Part shown: positions 1-6,393 of the stretch, piece after piece
Position numbering within the stretch: the first letter of the stretch is position 1
Layout: each line of letters starts with the position of its first letter
DNA from: Clostridiales bacterium
GTDB lineage: Bacteria; Bacillota; Clostridia; Oscillospirales; Oscillospiraceae
DNA length: 6,452 nt
Assembly (NCBI GenBank): GCA_003533405.1
Contig: DQDL01000016.1
Coordinates: forward strand, 1,418 to 7,869
Direction: 5' to 3'
The notes under the pieces: generated by a model
Seen by the model: the letters and a program-made list of their open reading frames with translations, nothing else
Database searches by the model: none
What the model was told of the DNA's origin: nothing
Made by a program: the position numbers and the translations under genes

Positions 1-1049
1 TCAAGCACACCGAGGGCGGCGACTTCAGAGAGGCCGCCTGCCGTGCGGTGCGTCAGGGGCTTATGAAGGCCGAAAGCGTGCTGCTTGAGCCGTGGTATGA
101 GTTCACACTCGAGGTGCCGCCGGAGCAGATAGGCCGTGCCATAAGCGATATAAGAGCCATGAGCGGCGAGTTTGAGACCGAGGGCAGCAGCGTCATACAC
201 GGGCTTGCACCTGTTTCCAAGCTCAACGGCTATGCCGCCGAGCTTGCATCCTACACCTCCGGAAGGGGCAGGTTCACGACCATGCCCGCAGGGTACAGAC
301 CCTGTCACAACACGCAATCGGTACTCGACAGCATCGACTACGACCCCGAGGCCGACCTTGAAAACACGCCGGACTCGGTATTCTGCTCGCACGGAGCGGG
401 CGTTGCGGTCAAGTGGGATAAGGTCGAGGAGCATATGCACATAGATACCGGCTACGGCAGGGAAAAGACCCCCGAGCCCGTGTACCGTCCCCGCAACTTC
501 AGCCTTGACGACAAGGAGCTTGAGGCGATAATGGAGCGGGAGTTCGGCCCCATCCGCCGCCGTGAGTACACCAGACCCGTGTCGGCGGCTGCGCAAAGCG
601 TTGTTATAGAGCCGACAAAGCGGGAGTATCTCATCGTCGACGGCTACAACCTGCTGTTTGCGTGGGATGAACTGAACGAGCTTGCTAAGGACGACCTTGA
701 CCTAGCAAGGACACGGCTAATTGATACCTTAAAAAGCTACCGTGGCTTTAAGGACTGCGAGCTTGTCTTGGTGTTCGACGGCTACAAGGTCGAGGGAAAC
801 CCCGGCGAGCGTGAGACCGAGGGCATACATATCGCCTACACAAAGCAGAACGAGACGGCCGACATGTATATAGAAAAGCTTGCAAACGACATCGGCAAAA
901 ACTACGCCGTGCGGGTCATAACGAACGACAGCCTTATTCGTCTGTCGGCGCTGCGCTCTGGCGTTCTGCGCATGTCGTCGGGCGAGTTTATAAACGAGCT
1001 TAAATTTGCAAAGCAGCAAATTGCGGAGTATCTTGATGGAAAACGATGA
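1..1049 (+). CDS. TetM/EF-G-like translation GTPase fused to a YacP/Rae1-like NYN endoribonuclease domain (5' truncated by window edge)
   Basis: The reading frame is open from the left edge (codons from base 3), so the GTPase domain and true start lie outside the window; about 348 residues are visible. The first ~135 resemble the C-terminal part of ribosomal-protection GTPases of the TetM/EF-G family (GGDFR, then LLEPWYEF opening domain V, then GYRPCHN and VFCSHGAG). A ~55-residue linker containing FGPIRRREY follows. The last ~140 residues are a NYN/PIN-like domain similar to Bacillus YacP (Rae1): VDGYNLLFAW (Asp codon at 639), LVFDGYK, TKQNETADMYIEKL and ITND. Rae1 is known as a ribosome-associated nuclease cutting mRNA in the A site, and TetM-type GTPases also bind around the A site. 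I infer a ribosome-bound GTPase-nuclease acting on translating or stalled ribosomes. Real tetracycline resistance cannot be judged here. The stop overlaps ylmH by 14 nt. I recall similar fusions in other Clostridia, but could not check. Confidence 0.85.
   Translation, partial: KHTEGGDFREAACRAVRQGLMKAESVLLEPWYEFTLEVPPEQIGRAISDIRAMSGEFETEGSSVIHGLAPVSKLNGYAAELASYTSGRGRFTTMPAGYRPCHNTQSVLDSIDYDPEADLENTPDSVFCSHGAGVAVKWDKVEEHMHIDTGYGREKTPEPVYRPRNFSLDDKELEAIMEREFGPIRRREYTRPVSAAAQSVVIEPTKREYLIVDGYNLLFAWDELNELAKDDLDLARTRLIDTLKSYRGFKDCELVLVFDGYKVEGNPGERETEGIHIAYTKQNETADMYIEKLANDIGKNYAVRVITNDSLIRLSALRSGVLRMSSGEFINELKFAKQQIAEYLDGKR
1025..1028 (+). promoter_or_regulatory. Ribosome binding site that sets the ylmH start
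   Basis: GGAG lies 7 nt before the ATG at 1036, inside the 3' end of the upstream gene. The longer frame could begin at TTG 1006, but no comparable purine-rich site precedes that codon and its ten extra residues do not look like the family N-terminus. The site therefore favours ATG 1036 and suggests translational coupling with the upstream gene. Confidence 0.65.
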
Positions 1050-1782
1050 ACTTTTAAAAAGAGCGGCTGACCTGTCTGAGCGCTGCGAGCGCACCTCATC
1101 CGTCACGCACACGGCGTTTTTGACACCCGCCGAGCAGTTTGCACTCACAAAGTGGGCAGCAACGGCAGGTTGCAATATGCTTCTCACCGGCGGACACCCC
1201 GACTGCGAGCGCAAGGCTGCGTTCTTCCTGCCGTTTTACATGGACGAGGAAGATTTGGATGCCGCCGACTACATCTGCGCCGTCACCGCAAAGGCCGGCT
1301 TCGGTGAGCCTGCGCACCGTGATTATATGGGCGCTGCGCTGGGACTCGGCATCAAGCGTGAGTGGCTCGGCGATATCTGGGTGTCGGGCGACACGGCAAC
1401 GATTTTCTGCCTGCCGAGCGTCGAGCGGCACTTGCTCGACGGACTTGACAAGGTCGGCAGATATGGGGTAAAGACCGCAAAAATCGAACTCAACGAGCTT
1501 AAAGCTCCCGAACGCAAGGTCAAAAAGGTGACCTTTTCGGTCAAGAGCCTGCGCTTTGACGCAGTGTGCGCCGGAATGTTCAATCTCTCACGCACTGCCG
1601 CTGCCGAGCGCATAACGGCAGGTGACGCAAGCTTAAATTACTCCGTGTGCATGAAGCTTGACAGCGCTGTTCACGAGGGCGATGTCATCTCCCTGCGAGG
1701 CTGCGGCAAGGGTACGGTCGGCGCAGCGGGCGGCATATCCAAAAAAGGTCGGCAGTTTATATCAGCAGAGATCTACAAATAA
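1036..1782 (+). CDS. ylmH: YlmH-family S4-domain RNA-binding protein
   Basis: This 248-residue protein matches the YlmH family in length and layout. The N-terminal part has FLTPAEQ (residues 28-34) and GGHPDCERKAAFFLP (52-66). The central part carries the family hallmark HRDYMGAALGLGIKREWLGDIWV (94-116). An S4 RNA-binding domain at roughly 166-230 contains LRFDAVCAGMFNLSR and the closing HEGDVISLRG strand. Bacillus YlmH has been reported to bind 50S subunits carrying obstructed peptidyl-tRNA and to act in ribosome-associated quality control beside RqcH; the function here is inferred by homology. In many Bacillota ylmH lies in the ylmEFGH-divIVA cell-division cluster. Here it instead follows a GTPase-nuclease fusion, with a 14-nt overlap implying co-translation. 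ATG 1036 was chosen for its GGAG site. An intrinsic terminator follows directly. Confidence 0.9.
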   Translation: MENDELLKRAADLSERCERTSSVTHTAFLTPAEQFALTKWAATAGCNMLLTGGHPDCERKAAFFLPFYMDEEDLDAADYICAVTAKAGFGEPAHRDYMGAALGLGIKREWLGDIWVSGDTATIFCLPSVERHLLDGLDKVGRYGVKTAKIELNELKAPERKVKKVTFSVKSLRFDAVCAGMFNLSRTAAAERITAGDASLNYSVCMKLDSAVHEGDVISLRGCGKGTVGAAGGISKKGRQFISAEIYK

Positions 1783-1783
1783 T

Positions 1784-1818
1784 AAGCAGGGCTTAATAAC
1801 CCCTGTTTTTATTATTTT
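1784..1818 (+). terminator. Intrinsic terminator after ylmH
   Basis: The stem pairs AAGCAGGG (1784-1791) with CCCTGTTT (1801-1808), including one G-U pair, around a 9-nt loop. A T-rich tail (TTTTTATTATTTT) begins inside the right arm. It starts two bases after the ylmH stop codon and separates that operon from the next promoter. Confidence 0.75.
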
Positions 1819-1852
1819 CTATATAATTCGTAAAAATATTTATATAAAACCC

Positions 1853-1881
1853 TTGACAAATTAGAAAAACGAGACTATGAT
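1853..1881 (+). promoter_or_regulatory. Sigma-A promoter of the RHH-clpB operon
   Basis: A perfect -35 box TTGACA (1853-1858) and a -10 box TATGAT (1876-1881, five of six matches) are separated by exactly 17 bp. The 40 bp upstream are almost all A/T and could act as an UP element. Transcription should start near 1888, giving a short leader of about 27 nt. No CIRCE inverted repeat and no tandem GGTCAAA-type CtsR heptads are visible around it. A tiny inverted repeat, CCCAAAGGG (1885-1893), sits at the presumed start site and is the only operator-like pattern seen. Confidence 0.85.
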
Positions 1882-1914
1882 ATACCCAAAGGGAAAAAAG
1901 AAAGGCAGACGAAC

Positions 1915-2565
1915 ATGAAAAAGACATTATATAGCTTAATGCTCAGTGAAGATGTGGTTGCCGAGGTAGACCGTCTGGCGCACCGTATGGGTACCAATCG
2001 CTCGAACCTCATCAATCAGATCCTTGCCGAGCATGTTAATTTGGTCACCCCCGAGCGCAGGATAAACGACATTTTCTCGGCTATCGAGCAGCTCATGACC
2101 CCGTCAAGGGAGCTTGTGCCGTTTGTCTCGCCCAATGCGATGACCATGTCGCTCAAGTCGTCGCTGGAGTATAAGTACCGACCCACCGTCAAGTACGAGG
2201 TCGAGCTTTATCGTGGCGACAGCGACTGTCTCGGCGAGCTGACCGTCATTTTCCGCACGCAGTCGGCGGCGCTCATTCGCTCGATGAGCGAGTTTTTCCG
2301 CATTTGGAAGAGCATCGAGGATGCGCACCTGCGGCCGCTTTTGGGCGCAAACGCCCCGAAGTATGCGCTGTATGACGGCAAGTTTATCCGCTCCATCGCA
2401 ATTCCGAACCGTGACTGCAGCTCCGACGAGCTTGCAGGCGTGCTCTCGGAATACATCAAGCTCTTCGACTCAATGATGAAGGGCTACCTCTCCGGACGCT
2501 TTGACGCAAGGGATATCGAGGCATGCTACTTCTCAATGCTCAGAAGGATGGAAATTTTGATATAA
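1915..2565 (+). CDS. Ribbon-helix-helix (CopG/MetJ-type) N-terminal domain protein of unknown function
   Basis: This 216-residue protein starts at ATG 1915, with a weak AAAGG site (1901-1905) 9 nt upstream. Residues 4-41 fit a ribbon-helix-helix DNA-binding fold: a strand (TLYSLMLS), a first helix ([15 protein letters not shown]) and a second helix after the turn ([14 protein letters not shown]). These folds act as dimers that place the strand in the DNA major groove. Residues from about 65 to the end match nothing I recognise; strand-rich segments ([22 protein letters not shown]) are followed by helical ones, which may form a sensing or oligomerisation domain. There is no membrane segment or signal peptide. 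It is first in the operon behind a strong promoter, and its stop overlaps the ribosome binding site of clpB. I infer a transcription regulator, possibly of its own operon; this is unproven. Confidence 0.75.
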   Translation: MKKTLYSLMLSEDVVAEVDRLAHRMGTNRSNLINQILAEHVNLVTPERRINDIFSAIEQLMTPSRELVPFVSPNAMTMSLKSSLEYKYRPTVKYEVELYRGDSDCLGELTVIFRTQSAALIRSMSEFFRIWKSIEDAHLRPLLGANAPKYALYDGKFIRSIAIPNRDCSSDELAGVLSEYIKLFDSMMKGYLSGRFDARDIEACYFSMLRRMEILI

Positions 2566-2570
2566 GGAGG
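2564..2570 (+). promoter_or_regulatory. Strong ribosome binding site of clpB overlapping the upstream stop codon
   Basis: AAGGAGG shares its first two bases with the TAA stop of the RHH gene and lies 8 nt before the clpB ATG. This near-perfect Shine-Dalgarno contrasts with the weak site of the RHH gene. More ClpB than RHH protein should therefore be made from the shared mRNA, and terminating ribosomes can re-initiate. Confidence 0.85.
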
Positions 2571-2578
2571 TCAGTGCC

Positions 2579-5158
2579 ATGAATGCACAGAACTTCACAC
2601 AGAAAACAATTGAGACTATACAGACTGCGCAGTCGATGGCGCAGGAGAATCAGAACCAATATATAACGCCGGAGCATATCCTGTATGCTCTTGTCGATCA
2701 GGACGGCGGACTCATCCCGTCGCTGCTCGGCAAAATGGGCGTTGACTGCAACACCGTGCTTGCAGAGCTCGACACCGCAATTGCGGCGCTGCCCAAGGTC
2801 ACGGGCGACACGGATGTGTACCTGTCCCGTGAGGCCGACAGGGTGATGCAGGCAGCCGAGAAATCGGCAAAGAGCCTCGGCGACGAGTACCTTTCCGTCG
2901 AGCATTTGATGATAGGTATTTTTGCCGCCGCAACACCGGCAGTGAAGCGCATTTTGGCAGACCACGGCATCACGAAGTCTGCTTTTACCGCCGAGCTTGC
3001 CAAGGTCAAGAACGGCCCCGTTACGAGCGATAACCCCGAGAATACCTATGACGCACTTAAAAAGTACGGCACCGACCTTGTCGAGCGTGCCAGAAAGCAG
3101 GAGCTTGACCCGGTCATCGGCCGTGATAACGAGATAAGGAATGTCGTTCGCATTCTGTCGAGAAAGACGAAGAACAACCCTGTTCTCATAGGCGAGCCCG
3201 GTGTCGGCAAGACCGCCATCGCCGAGGGACTTGCCCAGCGTATCGTCCGCGGCGATGTCCCCGAAGGACTTAAGGATAAGACGATATTCTCGCTCGACAT
3301 GGGCGCACTCATTGCCGGTGCAAAGTACCGCGGCGAATTTGAGGAGCGTCTGAAGGCCGTTCTGGAGGAGATCAAGCAGTCCGAGGGCAAGATAATCCTC
3401 TTTATCGATGAGCTGCACACCATAGTCGGTGCCGGCAAGACCGAGGGCAGCATGGACGCAGGCAACCTCTTAAAGCCTATGCTTGCACGAGGTGAGCTGC
3501 ACTGCATCGGTGCGACAACGCTCGACGAGTACCGAAAGTACATCGAAAAGGATGCCGCCCTTGAGCGTAGGTTCCAGCCCGTTATGGTCGACGAGCCGAC
3601 GGTCGAGGACACGATATCCATTCTCCGTGGCCTTAAGGAGCGCTACGAGGTGTACCACGGCGTTCGCATTCACGATAACGCCCTTGTCGCCGCCGCAACG
3701 CTTTCCGACCGGTATATAACCGACCGTTTCCTGCCTGATAAGGCGATAGACCTTGTTGACGAGGCCTGCGCCCTCATCCGCACGGAGATAGACTCCATGC
3801 CCGCAGAGCTTGACGATGTCCGCCGCAAGATAATGCAGCTCGAGATCGAGGAAATGGCGCTTAAAAAGGAGACCGACCGTCTCTCGATGGAGCGTCTTGA
3901 GAAGCTCAGCGAGGAGCTTGCAAACCTCAAGGATAAGTTCAAGGAGCAGAAGTCCCGCTGGGAAAGTGAGAAGAGCAGTGTTGATGAGGTCAAGAACCTC
4001 AAGGCTGAGATCGAGAAGATGCACGCCGATATCGAGAATGCCCAGCTCAGATACGAGTATGAGACCGCCGCAAAGCTCAAATACTCCGACCTCCCCGCAC
4101 TTGAGCGTAAGCTCCAAGAGGCGGAGAAAAGCAGCGAGGAGCGTAAGTCAAACAGCATGGTGCATGACACCGTGACCGAAGAGGAGATAGCCGGTATCGT
4201 CGCAAAGTGGACGGGTATCCCCGTGGCAAAGCTCATGGAGGGCGAAAGAGAAAAGCTTTTGCACCTTGACGATGTTCTACACCGCAGGGTGATAGGTCAG
4301 GACGAGGCAGTGCAGAAGGTCACCGAGGCCATTTGGCGCTCCCGTGCCGGTATCGCAGACCCGAACCGTCCCATCGGCAACTTCATGTTCCTTGGCCCGA
4401 CCGGCGTCGGCAAGACGGAGCTTGCAAAGGCGCTTGCCGAGTGCCTGTTTGACGATGAGCACAACATCGTGCGTATCGATATGACCGAGTACATGGAGAA
4501 ATTCTCCGTCTCCCGCCTTATCGGTGCACCTCCCGGATATGTCGGCTATGATGAGGGCGGCCAGCTGACCGAAGCCGTGCGCAGAAAGCCGTACTCCGTC
4601 GTCCTGTTCGATGAGATCGAAAAGGCACACCCCGATGTTTTCAACATCCTGCTGCAAATTCTCGACGACGGCAGAATTACCGACTCGCAGGGCAGAACGG
4701 TCGACTTTAAAAACACCATAATCATAATGACCTCTAACCTCGGCAGTCAGTATCTGCTCGACGGCATCGACGATGACGGCAATATCACAGAGGACGCTAA
4801 AAACAGCGTGTTCGGCGAGCTGCGCAGACAGTTCAGACCGGAGTTTCTCAACCGTCTTGACGAGATCATCTGCTTCAAGCCCCTCACCAAGACAGAGCTT
4901 AACGGCATCATCGATATCCTTACGGAATCGCTCAAAAAGCGGCTTGCCGACAAGACCTTGGGTCTTGAGATCACCGACGCCGCAAAGCAGCTCATCATTG
5001 AGCGTGGCTTTGACCCGGTGTTCGGCGCAAGACCGCTCAAGAGATACCTGCAGGCAAGCGTCGAGACGCTTATCGCAAAGACGATACTGTCCGGCGAGAT
5101 GGAAGCCGGTCATGTCATCACGATCGATGTCGAAAACGGCGAGCTCGTTTGCAAATGA
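2579..5158 (+). CDS. clpB: ClpB, Hsp100 AAA+ protein disaggregase
   Basis: This 859-residue protein has the full ClpB layout and length. An N-terminal Clp repeat domain occupies about 1-145. The first AAA+ module has Walker A GEPGVGKT (205-212), pore loop KYRGE (249-253), Walker B IILFIDE (272-278) and the ERR arginine-finger motif (329-331). The charged coiled-coil M domain spans about 400-525, which separates ClpB from ClpA. The second module has Walker A GPTGVGKT (606-613), pore loop GYVG (653-656), Walker B VVLFDE (674-679), arginine finger R759 in FLNRL, and sensor 2 GARPL (816-820). All key ATPase residues are present, so it should be active. ClpB hexamers thread aggregated proteins through their pore in the cytosol, with DnaK, and restore them after heat stress. 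It is second in an operon behind an RHH protein, 13 bp apart, and no ClpP-binding IGF/L loop was seen. Confidence 0.97.
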   Translation: MNAQNFTQKTIETIQTAQSMAQENQNQYITPEHILYALVDQDGGLIPSLLGKMGVDCNTVLAELDTAIAALPKVTGDTDVYLSREADRVMQAAEKSAKSLGDEYLSVEHLMIGIFAAATPAVKRILADHGITKSAFTAELAKVKNGPVTSDNPENTYDALKKYGTDLVERARKQELDPVIGRDNEIRNVVRILSRKTKNNPVLIGEPGVGKTAIAEGLAQRIVRGDVPEGLKDKTIFSLDMGALIAGAKYRGEFEERLKAVLEEIKQSEGKIILFIDELHTIVGAGKTEGSMDAGNLLKPMLARGELHCIGATTLDEYRKYIEKDAALERRFQPVMVDEPTVEDTISILRGLKERYEVYHGVRIHDNALVAAATLSDRYITDRFLPDKAIDLVDEACALIRTEIDSMPAELDDVRRKIMQLEIEEMALKKETDRLSMERLEKLSEELANLKDKFKEQKSRWESEKSSVDEVKNLKAEIEKMHADIENAQLRYEYETAAKLKYSDLPALERKLQEAEKSSEERKSNSMVHDTVTEEEIAGIVAKWTGIPVAKLMEGEREKLLHLDDVLHRRVIGQDEAVQKVTEAIWRSRAGIADPNRPIGNFMFLGPTGVGKTELAKALAECLFDDEHNIVRIDMTEYMEKFSVSRLIGAPPGYVGYDEGGQLTEAVRRKPYSVVLFDEIEKAHPDVFNILLQILDDGRITDSQGRTVDFKNTIIIMTSNLGSQYLLDGIDDDGNITEDAKNSVFGELRRQFRPEFLNRLDEIICFKPLTKTELNGIIDILTESLKKRLADKTLGLEITDAAKQLIIERGFDPVFGARPLKRYLQASVETLIAKTILSGEMEAGHVITIDVENGELVCK

Positions 5159-5164
5159 TAAGAA

Positions 5165-5196
5165 AAAATCCCGAATCCTCACTGATTCGGGATTTT
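5165..5196. terminator. Bidirectional terminator shared by clpB and the convergent LysR gene
   Basis: Perfect 13-bp arms AAAATCCCGAATC (5165-5177) and GATTCGGGATTTT (5184-5196) flank a 6-nt loop. The A-run on the left and T-run on the right let it work on both strands. It begins seven bases after the clpB stop. The stop codon of the opposing LysR gene (5179-5181) falls inside the loop, so the right arm also encodes the last LysR residues. Confidence 0.9.
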
Positions 5197-6084
5197 GTAT
5201 TTATTGTCTTCAAAAAATTCGAGCACGACTTCGATAAAACGCTCCGTTGCCGGTGACGGGCGGCGGCCTTTCTTGACGGCGACGCCGATATCACGGTACT
5301 GCGGCGGATCAAACTCCTTAAGGCATATATTAAACGGCATGCGCTTCGTGACAAGCTCGGAGAGCATCGAAACTCCCAGACCGCTCTCGACCATTGCCAT
5401 GACCGAGTAGTCGTCGTTGACCTCGCAGTAGGTGCTCAGCGGCGAGCTTATAAGATCCTTGAAGCTTTCGTATATCTTCGAGACCTCGTTGTTCGACTCC
5501 TCCGTGAGCCTGACGATGCGCTCCTGACTTAAATGCGCCATAGGGTAGACCCTTGCGTCTGCCAGCGGGTGATCCGGCGGCAGCACGGCGAGCATGCGGT
5601 CACGCATGAGCATCGTGACATCAAGATCGGGCGAGAACGGGGCGCTTATAAAGCCGCAGTCAATCTCACCTGCGCACAGGGCGTCCTCGGTGTCGGAATA
5701 CTCCATGTTCTGAAGCTGGAAGATTATCCTCGGATAGCGCAGCTCGAACTCCTTGAGAATCGCAGGCAGGCACTGTGTGGAAAAGCTCGAGCACGAGCCG
5801 ATGCGGATGAAGCCGGTCTCCAGCCCCTTAAGGGCGTTTGCCTGCTCCTGCAATGCCTCGAAGCGTGAGCACATTTCCTTTATATACGGCAGCAGCATAA
5901 CACCGTCGGACGACAGCGACAGGCCGCCCCTGTTCCTGCGCAGAAGATTGAGGTTCCAGTCATCCTCGAGGTCGGCGATCATGCGACTGACGGCGGACTG
6001 GGTGTAGCCCATTGCCTCGGCCGCCTTTGTAATGCTGCCGAGCTCGGCCACCTTGACGAATGCCTGATACTTCTGAATCGCCAT
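5179..6084 (-). CDS. LysR-family transcriptional regulator
   Basis: This 301-residue protein has the usual LysR-type length. The winged helix-turn-helix covers about 1-60: QAFVKVAELGSITKAAEAMGYTQSAVSRMIADLE, then the wing NLLRRNRGGLSLSSDG. A linker helix (about 62-87) leads to a periplasmic-binding-protein-like effector domain (about 90-295), with FIRIGSCSSFSTQCLPAIL opening lobe one and MVESGLGVSMLSEL typical of lobe two. It should act as a cytoplasmic dimer or tetramer responding to a small molecule that cannot be predicted here. The frame stays open for 90 more codons to ATG 6354, but ATG 6084 is chosen: GGGAGG lies 5 nt upstream and the family N-terminus begins there. Its own promoter and two operator-like palindromes lie upstream. 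No pathway gene sits beside it, so the target is unknown; the last residues KIPNQ are encoded within the shared terminator. Confidence 0.93.
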   Translation of the reverse strand: MAIQKYQAFVKVAELGSITKAAEAMGYTQSAVSRMIADLEDDWNLNLLRRNRGGLSLSSDGVMLLPYIKEMCSRFEALQEQANALKGLETGFIRIGSCSSFSTQCLPAILKEFELRYPRIIFQLQNMEYSDTEDALCAGEIDCGFISAPFSPDLDVTMLMRDRMLAVLPPDHPLADARVYPMAHLSQERIVRLTEESNNEVSKIYESFKDLISSPLSTYCEVNDDYSVMAMVESGLGVSMLSELVTKRMPFNICLKEFDPPQYRDIGVAVKKGRRPSPATERFIEVVLEFFEDNKYKIPNQ

Positions 6085-6089
6085 AAAAA

Positions 6090-6095
6090 CCTCCC
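6090..6095 (-). promoter_or_regulatory. Ribosome binding site of the LysR gene
   Basis: On the minus strand GGGAGG precedes ATG 6084 by 5 nt. Together with the position of the helix-turn-helix this fixes the start and argues against the 90-codon extension. Confidence 0.8.
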
Positions 6096-6107
6096 GATAC
6101 TCATTGT

Positions 6108-6123
6108 TCATGCCGCAGCATGA
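6108..6123 (-). repeat. Small inverted repeat in the LysR mRNA leader
   Basis: Arms TCATGC (6108-6113) and GCATGA (6118-6123) pair perfectly over a 4-nt loop. This places a 6-bp hairpin between the predicted transcription start (about 6144) and the ribosome binding site. It is too small to assign a role and may be chance. Confidence 0.35.
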
Positions 6124-6150
6124 GGGTATGCGTTTGTGTAATACTCGGTC

Positions 6151-6179
6151 AGTATAACCTATCTGTAAAGAATAATCAA
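6151..6179 (-). promoter_or_regulatory. Sigma-A promoter of the LysR gene
   Basis: On the minus strand TTGATT (6179-6174) and TATACT (6156-6151) stand 17 bp apart, with four and five of six consensus matches. Transcription would start near 6144 and leave a leader of about 60 nt before the ATG. Confidence 0.7.
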
Positions 6180-6183
6180 GGGT

Positions 6184-6202
6184 GAATAAATTAACTATAT
6201 TC
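6184..6202. promoter_or_regulatory. Candidate LysR-type operator (T-N11-A inverted repeat)
   Basis: GAATA (6184-6188) and TATTC (6198-6202) form an inverted repeat centred on 6193. It contains T6187 and A6199 exactly eleven bases apart, the pattern of LysR-type binding sites. It ends 4 bp from the -35 box of the LysR promoter, a fitting place for autoregulation. The arms are short and the region AT-rich, so chance is possible. Confidence 0.35.
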
Positions 6203-6204
6203 CA

Positions 6205-6229
6205 AAAAATCATAATCATTATGATTTTT
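6205..6229. promoter_or_regulatory. Perfect 25-bp palindrome resembling a Fur/PerR/Zur-family box
   Basis: The 12-bp arms AAAAATCATAAT (6205-6216) and ATTATGATTTTT (6218-6229) mirror each other around one central C. Its core TCATAAT-C-ATTATGA has the 7-1-7 form of Fur-superfamily operators. It differs by one base per half-site from the Bacillus Fur (TGATAAT), PerR (TTATAAT) and Zur (TCGTAAT) half-sites. It lies about 73 bp upstream of the predicted LysR start site, between it and a weak rightward promoter-like sequence. A hairpin with a single-base centre cannot form well, so protein binding to DNA is the likelier role. Confidence 0.6.
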
Positions 6230-6235
6230 ATTCTC

Positions 6236-6264
6236 TTGCGTAATAGAAACGTACAGTGTATATT
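6236..6264 (+). promoter_or_regulatory. Weak rightward promoter-like sequence
   Basis: TTGCGT (6236-6241) and TATATT (6259-6264) stand 17 bp apart just beyond the palindrome. The -35 matches only three of six bases. On the opposite strand TATAAT (6267-6262) is perfect but has no convincing -35 partner. Either could be chance in AT-rich DNA. Confidence 0.2.
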
Positions 6265-6367
6265 ATAGCCGAAGCGAAGACAGATACACGATTTGTCCAT
6301 ACTTTCTTTATTATCCTTCAGGAACTCTCCATCCTGATAAATAATTATCTCCATCTCTCCAATTGAT

Positions 6368-6391
6368 CGGCGCTGTTACCGACCGGTGCCG
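6368..6391. repeat. GC-rich imperfect hairpin next to the right-edge terminator
   Basis: CGGCGC (6368-6373) pairs with GTGCCG (6386-6391), including one G-U pair, over a 12-nt loop. It sits 2 nt from the terminator stem and stands out in base composition from the AT-rich DNA to its left. It could be the 3' body of a small RNA or chance. Confidence 0.3.
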
Positions 6392-6393
6392 TC

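Larger units (their letters stand above)
6230..6393. other. Non-coding stretch without a supportable gene
   Basis: Together with the LysR leader this is part of about 370 nt free of genes at the right end. No frame here has a good start, ribosome binding site and plausible protein. The only long frame is the in-frame extension of LysR to ATG 6354, whose GGAG site sits just two bases from the ATG. A weak rightward promoter, a 6-bp hairpin and a strong terminator bound the stretch, which would fit a small RNA, but nothing proves one. Confidence 0.4.

Noticed and set aside
1..1049. Calling the first gene a tetracycline resistance determinant
   Set aside because: Only the C-terminal third is visible, and the NYN fusion points to a chromosomal housekeeping-type factor. 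TetM similarity alone does not show drug resistance.
729..1214. Minus-strand frame of 161 aa across the fusion gene and ylmH
   Set aside because: It is antisense to two well-supported genes, with no family resemblance.
1885..1893. CCCAAAGGG as an RHH operator
   Set aside because: The arms are only 3 bp, too short to separate from chance; mentioned only under the promoter.
1811..1914. CIRCE or CtsR heat-shock operator at the RHH-clpB promoter
   Set aside because: Searched by eye for TTAGCACTC/GAGTGCTAA and tandem GGTCAAA; neither is present in the promoter region.
2540..3418. Long minus-strand open frame (292 aa) opposite the start of clpB
   Set aside because: It lies antisense to an unmistakable clpB sequence, has no recognisable domain, and is explained by codon bias of the real gene. 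The same holds for 3470-4117 and 4277-5182.
5533..5868. Plus-strand frame of 111 aa inside the LysR gene
   Set aside because: It lies opposite a clear LysR effector domain and has no homology signal; it is a shadow of the real gene.
6205..6229. Reading the 25-bp palindrome as the LysR operator
   Set aside because: At its symmetry centre the key positions are C and G rather than T and A, so it does not fit T-N11-A; the adjacent 6184-6202 repeat fits better.
6085..6393. Riboswitch or T-box in the LysR leader
   Set aside because: The leader after the predicted start is about 60 nt with only one 6-bp hairpin and no recognisable aptamer or terminator switch.
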